Shown here in pieces: positions 21,901-33,900 of a DNA stretch of 64,000 bases. The stretch is from positions 68,663,955-68,727,954 of the forward strand of contig CM055097.1 of NCBI GenBank assembly GCA_029204225.1, given 5' to 3'. Position 1 is the stretch's first letter; each line of letters begins with the position of its first letter. The notes beneath the pieces were generated by a model. The model did no database searches, was not told where the DNA came from, and worked only from the letters and a program-made list of their open reading frames with translations. The stretch is from Diphasiastrum complanatum (taxonomy: Eukaryota > Streptophyta > Lycopodiopsida > Lycopodiales > Lycopodiaceae). A program made the translations under genes and the position numbers.

Positions 21901-24900
21901 TAGCTCCATTGGCCTTGTACTTTATCTTAAAGACCCATTTGCAATCGATAAAATTGCAACCAACAGGAGCTTCGACTAATGACCATGTTTGGTTCTTGAT
22001 CAGAGAGGAATACTCTCTGTCCATCGCTTCTCTCTAGAGATCGGAGTCTGGTTGGCTAAGTACCTCTTCGACAATTGTCAATTCCTGCATTAAAAGACAG
22101 GCAGACTCAAGAGTATACCTTGTGGGCTGTGTGCTTCGGGATCTGCGCGTAGGCGATGCATCCGAATACTCGAAGGTTCTTCAGTAAACGTTAGATCCTG
22201 TCCAAACCTCATGTGTTGTTTTGCCTGAGAAGGCCTTGGTCGCGAACATCTGTTCTGGATGTAAGCTGCAGTAGAGACAGCTTCAGCCCAGAAGCTCTTT
22301 GGAAAGATGCGTGTGCCAGCATGCATTTGGCTGACTCGACCAGGGTACGATTCTTCCTCTCGGCTAAGCCATTAGACTGAGGCAAATAAGGAGTGATAAA
22401 CTGTTGTTCAATGCCTTGGCTCTGGCAGTACTCCTTGAATTCGGTAGAGATGTACTCTCCACCATTATTTGACCTCAGGGCTTTGATTGTTTTACCAGTC
22501 TCTTTCTCTGCACGCTCCTTGAAGATTCTGAAGCAATTAAAAACTTCTGATTTTTTCTTGACAAATTAAACCATAGTCCTTCTGGAAAATTCATCAATAA
22601 AAGTTATAAAATACTTTGCATCTTTCAGTGAAGGATTCTGCATTGGGCCACAGATATCTATATGTACAACATCTAGTAATCCTCTAGCAGTATGTTGATG
22701 GCTTGATCTAAATGGTTTCCTAGCATGTTTACCGACTAGATAGTCTTGACAGATAGGTAATTCGACTTTCCTATCAGGATAGTCAATCAAGAACAATGGA
22801 TTGCTTAAGATTTCCCAGACTTCCTTGGAGGTCTGAGCTTCAGACACATGGCCGATTTGCATGTCTGAGATGTTGAGGATGATCAGCGCAAAAGCTTTTC
22901 CATCCTTCAGCTTCCATCGGGAGATTGCAGCATCGTCAACTTTGGGTCTTGCCTCTACACCTGTAACAATGTATACAACTCCTTTGCCATTAGCAGAGTT
23001 CTCATCTTAAATTTCCACAGATGGTAATTGGCTCCATCAAGCTTGTCCATGATAGGACTGGCTTTCCCTTGGGAATCCATGTGGAAGATTAGTCTAGATG
23101 ATAGTAACAACTATCAGTGACTTAAGAATGAAAAATCAAATGCTATTTACAGAACAAGAAAACAAATTATCCTATCGGCTAGTAGGATCAGGTTCTACGG
23201 AAAGCTTATCAGGCCATAGAAATAGCTCCGACATAAAACCGCTTAAGTAATCAGATATGTTCTGATATCAATGCTCTGATATCATGTTGGGGAAATGCAA
23301 TACGAAGAGGTTGTTGGAATGTAAATGGAATTGATTACATTACCATCAATTACTTTGACCCAAAAGGTCGAGAGTTGTGTAACCATGGTCATTTATTATA
23401 TTAGGCCTACTAAACTTAGAGTTAGCTAAGTTAGTTTGAAATTAACTTGGTAGGGACTCATGGGTCCACTAGGCCTAATTGTGACATTAAGTACCCCAAC
23501 TTGACATATTCGAGGTACCTTATTCTTTCTATGTAACTTATAGAAAGTTGGATAGTCAATAATCAAGTAGTTGGATAGCCAATAGTCAAGTAGTTGAATA
23601 GCCAATAGTCATGAAGTTAGATAGTCATCTTGGACTATATATATGTGTGCATCCCATTTGTATGAGACACTTTTGTAAGCAATACTGACTATTCTCCTTG
23701 GCTGTCAACGAGTTTCTACAAGTGGGTTTCTAGCCATCTCTCTCTTTCTTTTGAGAATGCTTTGTGTGATTGAATAGTTAAGATTCTGGATCCTTAGGCT
23801 TCTATTTCCTACATGGTATCAGAGCCTTTAGGTGATCATATTGCTTGCAGGAGGGCGCCCAATAGCAAGCTATCTTCTTCCCTTTTTGGTTGCAGAAAAT
23901 CATCAAGATGCTAATTTTTGCAGGAGAAGAATCTGTTCATCTTCTTATAACTTTTTTGCAAGAAATCGAAGGGCACCTTCACCTATTTGAGAGCTAGCAG
24001 TAGGGCACCCATGCTCAAACCAATTGCATGTGATCTTGACTCAATTACATGCTAAAAATTTCAGATTTACTTCTTAAATGAAGATACATGTGTTTTACAC
24101 ACATTTCTTGCTGAAATTTCCCTGTTGGTGAGCTTGGAGTAGGGCGGCACATCGTGTGCACTCTTTTTAGCCACAAATTTTCTGGTTTTGGTTTTGGCTT
24201 CATTTGAAGTCTACCTATTTGTGAGCATTCTATTTTTTGTGCAGAAATCAGCCACCTATTTCATTACTTGTTGAGCAAATTGCATTTGGAGTATTGCAAT
24301 CTATTGTGCTCATAATTTCAGCTTTGAGGTTGCTGCCCTTTGAGTACATTTTGTCTTGGAAAGTCTATTTCCTATCTACTACAAGCTGATTTTTCTGTTA
24401 TGGCCAAAGAATCGGTGTCTATTGGTTCTTTATTTAATGAAGATAGGCTGGATGGCACAAACTATTCCTTGTGGTGCTACATGATAAAGAACCTTCTAAT
24501 TGCTAAAGGTAAGATATAATAATTCATTTAACTAGAATCTCTAGGAGAATCATTAAGATATAAAATGAATCTTTTGAGTAGTTTAATCTTTGATGTACAT
24601 TCCATTTGCTAATGATAGAATTCAGAATTGAATATCTAAAATTTTCACCTACCAATAGGTGTCATGTGCCTAGCTTCTAGTACCAGCATTTTAAAACTCA
24701 ACTCTAAGTATCCTAGATACTTCTCTTGAGTTAAATGCCCATGTTTCTAGCATCAAATGCAAGAAAATAGCATCCATTCATCTTAATAGATATGTCTGTC
24801 CGATACTGCAAGCGAACTAACCACGAGATTCAAGATTGCCGGATACTACAAGCCAAGAACAACAACAAAGGGCAATCGAATCAAATGGCAAATGCAGCTG

Positions 24901-27900
24901 CAAAAGCACCACATCCCAATCAAGAAGCGGATCGTGATGCATTCATGACTAGCCGTCAAGAAGCATCAAACGACAGCTCCTGGTTTCTGGATTCTGGAGC
25001 CACACAGCACATGACCAGCCATCTCGGCTACTTCGAGTCCCTTACAATACCAAGAGATATGTTCACCTGGGCGACAATAGCACACAAGCTATCAAAAGTG
25101 AAGGTACAGTAAGATTGAGCTTTGCAAATTATCAATCCAAACTACTTTCCAATGTCCTACATGTACCAAATCTTTCTACAAATCTGCTCTCTATAAGCAG
25201 AATTACGGATCTAGGACATAAAGTAGAATTCGAATCTGATCAATGTAAAGTAGTCAATAGGACGGGCAAGATCCTAGCACTCAGAAAGAGGCATGGATAC
25301 TTGTACAGATTAAGTCATTGCGTTTTTGCCTCTAGTCAAGCTCTTAATACTTCTATACAAATCAATAAAGGTTTACTTTGGCATTATAGACTTGGTCATT
25401 GAATGATTTTTATTACAAATGTCTAAGCAATCTATTGTTCTTGATCAAGCCATCAGCATATTGCTAGAGGATTATTAGATGTTGTACATTACAGACATTT
25501 GTGGCCCAATGCAGAATCCTTCACTGAAGGATGCAAAGTATTTCATCACCTTTATTGATGAATTCTCCAGAAGAACAATGGTGTACTTTATCAAGAAGAA
25601 ATCATAAGCTTTCAACTGCTTCAAAATCTTCAAGAAGCGTGTAGAGAAAGAAACTGGCAAAACAATCAAAGCTTTGAGGGTGGCCGACACTGGTGGAGAG
25701 TATATCTTTACCGAATTCAAGGAGTACTGCCAAAGCCAAGGCATTGACAGCAGTTTATCACTCCCTATTCACCTCAGTCGAACGGCTTAGCCGAGAGGAA
25801 GAATCGTACCCTGGTCGACTCATCCAAATGCATGCTGGCACACGCATCATTGCCAAAGAGCTTCTGGGCTGAACCTATCTCCACTGCAGCTTACATTCAG
25901 ATTAGATGTTCGACCAAGGCCCTCTTAGGAAAAACACCACATGAGGTTTGGACAGGCTCTAAGCCTTCATCGAAAAACCTTCAAGTATTCGGATGCATCG
26001 CCTACGCGCAGATCCCGAAGGAGAAAAGGAAGAAATTTGACTTCCAAGGTCTCAAGACCCATCCTTATTGGATATACTTTCTCTGACAACACCTACAAGC
26101 TATACGACCCCGATACCCGGCAGATTTTATTCAACAGGGATACAGTCTTTATCGAGGATCAGTTCAATGACTTCAAAGGCAAAGGCAAAGTTCCATGCGA
26201 ACCTTTGACGCCTGCCATCGACACGACAATTCGAGCCTCTGGCTCAAGCATGCCCATAGTCGATCGACTACTCGACAACGAGTCAGACGAAGAAGTAGTT
26301 GTTACTCAGGAACGACAAGTCCAAGGTTTGGATCATCAGCCGACGCTACCTCCAAGAAGATCGAGCCGAGTGCACACAAAGCCCACAAGATATATTCCTG
26401 AGTTTGCCTGCCTTTTAATGCAGGAACCGACTACTGTCAAGGAGGCACTTAGCCAACCAGATTCCGATACCTGGAGAGAAGCGATGGGCAGAGAGTATTC
26501 CTCTCTGATCAAGAAGCAGACATGGTCATTAGTCGAACCTCCTGCTGGCAGCAATCTTATCGATTGCAAATGGATCTTTAAGATCAAGTACAATGCCAAT
26601 GGAGCTATTGATCGAAGGAAGGCCCGACTAGTAGCACGAGGATTCGCTTAGATCCCCAATATCGTCTACAATGAGACTTTCAGATAGCTACTGCCCAGCA
26701 CCCTACTACCTTGCCATCTTCGACGAATTTCTCCACCGATTTGCTGTCCATTTTGCTGATTGTTTGAAGGCTGTTCAGCGCCCTACTTTATCACCATTTT
26801 CAGCGGTTTTTCCATCATGTTGCAGGACATTTGTGGATCTTACTAGCTGCTGCCCAGCACCCATTTTCAGCCTAAATCTTCAGCTCTCTCTCTCTCTCTC
26901 TTTAGCCTCCTATCCAAAAATCACCTAATTCCGTAATCGTTTGCTATTCCAAATTCCCAATCCTGCAGCCTGTTCATCGCAGCCCCAGCCCTTTCGACTT
27001 GTCACTTTCGCCTATTATTTTATCCGTTTCCAGCCATCTTTCACAGTTATCAAAAGGCTCTCCAGTGCCCATCCTCAACCACATTTCACGGAATTCTGAC
27101 TCCGTTTGATATTCCAATTCGACATTTCCCTCCTGGCTGTCCAGCGCATTTTTACAGCCTTCATTTTCACTTTTTCCATTTGCTGATTGCTGCCCTTTCT
27201 TAGTTGTGATAATATTGGTTTTAATAGACTAATTTGGGGTGATGACAAGAGTGCGCTCCCTCAAGTTTTCGTCTATTCCTTCCACTATCATTATGGCACA
27301 TTCACCTACCCCAAGTGAAACTGTTCAGGAAAACTTATCCGATCAATTTCAGCGCATGGATGAAACCCTTTATGGCCTTGTTCTTCGCTTTGATACAGTT
27401 ATGACCGGCTTTCCTACTATGCAGTCACATATTGATTCTTTACAGCCTCATGGTCCTGGAAAAGCTCCTGTCTTTCCTTCATTTGAGACTCCCCCTCCAT
27501 TTGGATTTCCATCTTCTTTTGCTAGTCAGCCTGGTGGACCGTTCATACCACCTAACCCACCTCCTGGTTTCTTTCCACGTCCCCCAATTCCTGAGCCACA
27601 CTTTGCTTGAGACTTTCGTGATAGGGTACAGCTTGCTACCTATTCCGGTTCCTCTCACGGGAACTTATTAGAGAATTGGTTTGCTAAGCTTGACACATGT
27701 TTTCAGATCTACCCTAAGACTGATCCTCAGAAGATTCAATTGGCTGCTTTATACTTAGATGGACGCGTCGTCACGTGGTGGCAAGTTTATCGAGCTAATC
27801 CTGATTGGGAAGGGCTCCATATATGGCATACCTTTTGCCGTGACCTCCGTCATGCTATGATTGATCCTTAGTGGCTCGACTGCCAACGTGATACATTCTG

Positions 27901-30900
27901 TAGTCTCACTCAGACCAGTGACCTTGCTTTTTATACATATCAGTTTATGGAGCTTTCTTATCTTTTCACAAATCTACCGCCCACTGAGCTTATTTCCCGT
28001 TACATTGCTGGGCTTCGTGGTGCCTTACATCACGATGTTTCTTCCTTCCATCCTCCCACACTTGTTGAGGCGATGTCTCCTGCTAGTACTTTACAGCACA
28101 AGTACTCTGACACCCTTCCTTCCCGCTTCTCCCGACCCCGTCCTTCTGCTTCATCTTTTCCCGCTATGTCCACCCCTACACCTGCCCCTTCAGTTCCAGT
28201 TCCTTGCATTGTGGACCCTCGACCTGCTTTTGTCCGACGTTACACGTCTACAGAGTTCGTTGACCTTCAAGATCCTATATCACATAGTTTGAGCGAGTTG
28301 CCTTATTTACTTGAGATAGTTATTGATCTACCTAAGCTCGTCATTGTGTCCCATAGTGAGTCAGAGTCACATATACAGGTTCCTACTGATGCTGATTCAC
28401 ATATACAGGTTGCGGCTGATATGGTCCTTAATACTGACATAGCATGCTATGATCCTATTGATGATGTTGTTCCATGCTTTGATATTGTTGTTGAGTACTT
28501 TGATGCTACTCGTGTTCTTGATCGCCATGCTATAGATATTGTCGCCTATGCTCCTTATTTCGATATTATTCATTGGTCTACGGTTTCAGATGCTTTGGCT
28601 ACTCCAATAGATCTCCATATGGCAGATTTCTACATCATTTCTCTGAAGCACTATGACATTATTTTTGGTGCAGCCTGGTTCTCTTCACTTGGTAATGTTG
28701 ATGTGGATCTCTCTCAGCAGACACTTTCCTTTACTCATGCTGGTCAGCATCATTCACTTGCTGGTATTGATTCCCAGGGTGACTATCAGTTGGTTATCGG
28801 GAAGCAGTTTATGTGTAGCCTGCCAAAGGCTCAGGATGCAGCTCTTCTTTCCATTCAGAGTACATCAATTGTTGCTTCATTTTCCCCATTCGTGGGTCCT
28901 CTTCCTCAGGTTGATACTCCTTCGAATTTACACGTTGATGTTGTGTGCCTTGTGCCTATATGCCTTGATTCACAGATATTGTATTCAGTGGTCATTCCTG
29001 GTTTCATAATTCATTGATATTCAGGCTGTAGACCTTGGTGGTATTTCTACTATTGCCTTTGCACATACCTCAGATAGCCCTCCTGATTCGATGGTTGGTG
29101 CAGTATCTTCTCCATTGGTCTCTATATCTCCATCTCTTGAGTCCATTATGGCCGATGTTCCTGCTGATTTCTATGGGGTTCTTCATGGGTACACGTTTGA
29201 TGGTTCCCTCGCTATTGGTGATCAGGTTGTATCTTCTTTCGCTTTACTCCATGGATCTCCGCTTGAGGTTTGTGAACCGCCTCATGATATTTCTACGGTT
29301 CCTTACATGATTCATGCGCCTTTGGCCCTTACCGTTACACATTTTCCATCCGAGGATATTTGCGAGATGGTCACTATTACTTATCTAGGGTATTTATATG
29401 CTGGGATCTTTCTAGATGAGTATACGGGCATCCTTCAGTCTCCTTGTGTTTCTACATATACGTTTGCTGCAGTCCATGTCGATGCTATGGATATATGGCA
29501 TTCCTGGTTATTACGTATAGCTTGGTTTCCATTTGAACCTGTTGATTGGTGCTGGTTTTTCCATATTACTGATCGCCCATGGTGCGGATATCTCTATGAT
29601 TATGCATGTGGCTCTCTATCTATTCCTTGGATTGTTGCTCATTGTCAGGCTTGGCATATCCTGATGGCTTGGGTTATTGCCTCCGTTCTAGCTACTGTTT
29701 GTCCAGGTGATCTTCAGATTACCCGTCATTTCAAGTTGCTCCATATCGCTTGGTCTCCGATGCTGAGTTGCCACTTTGTTCTGGTTTTCCGAGACCATCA
29801 GAGTACCTTGAGAGAGTTTCTTCTTCTCTCTTGGATAGTTTTTGGGGATGTTGCCGCCATATACTTCAGTATTGCTCATATGTGCTTTGATACTCATTCC
29901 CAGCTACATGTGGATGTTGATCCGATGCTTGCTACTGATGTTGGGGATCCTATTCCTCGTTCCAGTGCATTTCTTCTATTCCTCACTTGTGCGCCTGGTG
30001 TGTACTTTGGGATTACACTTGCGGCCAGCTTCGATGGGTCATCCGATTCTCCATCCGTTTTTGGTGTATCCTATGATGGATTGGTATGTCCATATGAGGT
30101 CTTTCTGGATGAGTTTTTTGGCTACAGTTTTTTAGTTGAGGCCTCTACTATTTCTAGATTTGTTGCTATTGTTTTTATGCATCATGTCTTTTTAGATGAT
30201 GCATTGATTTCTTGGACCTTCTGGAGCTTTTGGCATGCTGCTCTTCTCGTGATAGGGGCCTTGAAGGTACCGTGTGCCATTGCTACTTCTCATTCATGGG
30301 CCTTATGGATACCTTGGGCTTTTGACCATGCTGGTGCACATTTCTCCATTTTAGCTATCCTTTGTCAGGATGATCTCTTTATTTATGATCCATGTTTCCT
30401 GGCATATCGCTTGCTTTTCCATGCTACTATAGCGTGCCTGTCATCTTGCTTATGTTCCTACTCCTTGGTGCTGGTCTTCCGATGCTGCTATCTTTTCTTG
30501 GGGCACCTATATCATTGAGTTTGCACATATGGTTGATGGTTACGTGTATGATGCGGCTATTCGCGATGAGTGTCCATCTCTTTTCCAGTTTCCTTATTGG
30601 CTTCCCGTTGCTGATGCAGTTCTACCTTCTCGGGCTTTTTGGATACCTTGGTATGATGTCCCTATCTTTTGGGCTGATCCTCTACTATCTTGGGCATTAC
30701 GGATACCTTGGCATTCCTGGTTGCTGCTTGATCTTCTTCTGGTTCCTTGGCATTCCTGGTTGTTCCATATTGCTTGGTTTCAGATGACGCGGTCGAGATG
30801 TTCCCTTCATCGCCATGATGTTGATCCTGAGTTGTTCCCTTTCTTACCAGCTGCCATTCAGCAAGTTCACCTTCACCATAGTCGATGCTGCCGGCAGATT

Positions 30901-33900
30901 CAATTTTTGGTCCAGTTCGATGGTCGTCCTGTTGAGGAGGCCCCATGGGAGCCTATTGATGTCTTTTATCATACACCGTCACTTGCGGATCAGGATTGTG
31001 CTCCTCCTGCACTTGTTGATTCCTCTACATCAGATGTTGCTCTAATTGTTGATGCACCAGGGCTTGCTGTTGTTTGATCCAGTTTCCTTTCGGCAGTTGG
31101 GTCTTTTTTTTTGTGTCGGGGAGAGTTATGGACTCGACTCATTACATTCGCCGCGTCCATTTACATTTACTTTACTTTATGCATAAGCAGGCCTTGGGCC
31201 CTTTTTTATTCATTAGTGACACTTAGACTATATGGTTGGCCTTTGGCCTTATTATTCATTATTAGGCCATTTGGACATATTACTGGAGAGTAGGGGCCTT
31301 CTTGGAGGGCGCACTATTTTCCCTCCCAGTTGGGCCCTAGCCACTGGAAGCTTTCTTTTAGGGCTTCCTCTTGGCTATAAGTAGGGAAACTGTGTCATTT
31401 GTTATTCAGCTGATGATATTGATCTCTCTCTTTAGTCTCCTTAATCTCTCTCTTTCCTGCTTTCGAGGGTTAAGTCTTGCTTATGTGATGCTTTCATAGC
31501 TTTGCTCTAGATCAATTGTGGCTTCATTCGTAACTGGGTGTGTTGTGATGATCATCACCCAACTGTCGTATGAGCTTGGCAAGCTTGAAAGCAATGTCAT
31601 TACTACATCTTGATCATCTATGACTGATCCAACAGCGGCCATTTGCTTCAGCAAGTTCTTGAACTGGTTGATGTGATTCTGCAGGGAATCCCCATTTGTC
31701 ATCTTGAGGGAGAAGAACTTCTTCCTGAGATGTAGCTTGGAAGCTACGTCGCACACTTCGTACAGGGTGCTCAAGATGTCTATGCGACAATGCATGTAAT
31801 TTTGTAGCATTATGAATGGAACTAGATTAACATGGGATTTAGGAGAGTAAAGGAGATAAATCCAACAGGACTAAGCCCAATTCCCTGAATGAAGTCAAAG
31901 GTGATATAAAGACAAGCAGTAAAAGCCTATTAAATATGAAGTGCGGTCTTACAACATGTTAAAGTTGAGGTAAATTTGTAGGAGTGAGAATCCATCACGT
32001 TGAAGGTGTATCTAAGTCTGCAAAGCTGTTATAGCATTTCAATGGACAATTTGGTTGGACAATAAACTTTGAGAAGTTCTTTTTCCCAAGGGTTGCTATC
32101 ATCTACATGTAAAGAAAGGCCAAACAAGTTCTCCTCCATGGTGAAAATCAATTGGACAAATTCCATAATAAGAAATTATAGATACCGTATTACGTAACAT
32201 CTGTCCAAGGGCAAGAGAAGCTAAAAACGTCATAGATTATGGAGCTCAAGAATGGTTCTTAGAAAACACATCATCCATGCAGATGTCCAGGTTAATGGGA
32301 TCCTATACTTGTTATACATTCATTGCTTATAATTATCCATCTCAAGGAGCACCCAAGGCTATTCCACACACAGGATCCTGTGATTCCGCATGGGGGAAAA
32401 GAACATTAGGCATCCTTTCACTCTAGTCTCTCTTTTACCTCATATGACCCATAACCGTACAGTAGCAGAGGATCTGTTCCATCTAACTTCACAAGATCCT
32501 TCCTGTAAACAATTGAAATGGGGATGTTGCTTCCATCCTCCGCACAAGCCCATCTTCGGACTATCTCATAGTGTTCAATGTCAAAGTCCCCTAGAACCTG
32601 AAGAAAGAATTTCATACTTAGCAGGCTACAAGAAAATAAACTGCAAACATAAATAGCAAGGAAAAAAATGCATACAGAGAGCAGCAGATTCAAAAAACTT
32701 ATGTAAAACATCAATCATTTGCAAGCAGCTTCAGCAAAGAGAATTCTGCAGAGTTATTCTTCAAAGAACCATCATTCATCAAGAGAAACAATACATAACC
32801 TCTGAAAATGTACACAAAATAGACCGTACCTCTTGTCTCTTCTTGAGTGAAGACTCCCCAGTATTCATGTCATAATCATAAACAGATGGAGGTGTTCGTA
32901 GTGAGCTGTAACTGTATCGCAAAATTGATGAATTGAATTGGAATTCTTTAGGTAAAATTGAGTAAACTGTTTCAGAAAATTGTAGCCTCCGACCATTTGC
33001 AAGATTCTCTATTGGTTGACCAACTTTAGGTAATGAATACACAATAATGTTTTCCAGTCCATCCTCACGTTCGTACACAATCAGATGATCCCTGGATACT
33101 TCCACTTGATCCAACTTCACACTTGACAACAAAAAGATACCAGTATCAAAACAGAATTCTAATATTCAATCATTTCCATTAGCAGTAAGACATTTCAGCT
33201 GCAATAAGTTACCTATCAAGATATGCACCTCAAGATGATTCCCTAAAAGACATTGAAGGTTACTCTTCAAGAACACTAGGTAGTAGGCATGCACTAAAGC
33301 TTTTTCAAAAACACACCGAGAAGCCCTTGACGACCAAAACATCATGCAAGCAAGCTTCAGATTCTCATGTACTGTGGGATTGCGGAATGAAATTATCAAC
33401 CACATAAAACAGTTCTTGAAGAGCTCGAAAACATATTTTCTTATAGAAATTGTATGAACCACCAAGAAGCCAGTCAAGAAGACTCTTTTAAGAAGCATAT
33501 TTCATCATGAAATACATGGCTCACAACCACATCTACAACCAAAAAGCCATATATATAACATGTCACATGCAAAAAGAACCAAACCTACAACCATAGGTAT
33601 AGAATACATGACTGTTTCTGCTTCAAAATATAAGTCAGAAAACTATCGATTTCAAAACCTCTCAATTACAAACAATGCCTGGATAATAACGATAATGAAT
33701 TAAGTCAGAGAAGTGAAATAGACACAAAGAAGTGCATTTTATTTTAAGGAACAATACGTATTCTGTACATACAAACCAAATTTAACAAATATTTATGATT
33801 TTTCAGTTTCTTACACGGTATTTGCTACATAAATCGCCTGCCATATGGAACGTGGGAATTTCCCCCACATCTGTTTCCATACGTTGTACAGAATAAGGCT

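Larger units (their letters stand above)
23312..24508 (+). mobile_element. Copia-2a: 5' LTR, leader and Gag start only
   Basis: A 502-bp LTR (23312-23813) is followed by the PBS and a leader with the family words gggcgcc and aggagaag, then a Gag start at 24400 ([36 protein letters not shown]). This matches Copia-1 Gag almost residue for residue. The element stops abruptly at 24508. No 3' LTR lies to the right, so only the 5' quarter remains. Confidence 0.88.
26691..31478 (+). mobile_element. Gypsy-3: non-autonomous Ty3/gypsy-type element with a foreign-looking pol region
   Basis: The plus strand holds a long leader (26691-27238), Gag (27239 on), a protease-like segment, then about 2 kb of open sequence that is not RT, RNase H or integrase, a chromodomain-like C-terminus, a purine tract at 31115-31125 and a 3' LTR-like segment (31126-31478). 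The 5' LTR is missing and the left edge cuts into Copia-3; the right edge abuts a Copia-3 gag fragment in opposite orientation. Retroelement identity rests on Gag, the protease end and the chromodomain-like tail. Confidence 0.75.

Noticed and set aside
33166-33498. 110-codon open frame beside peptidase exon 4
   Set aside because: Lies in intron sequence, has no recognised motif, and the exon boundary at 33121 is fixed by homology.
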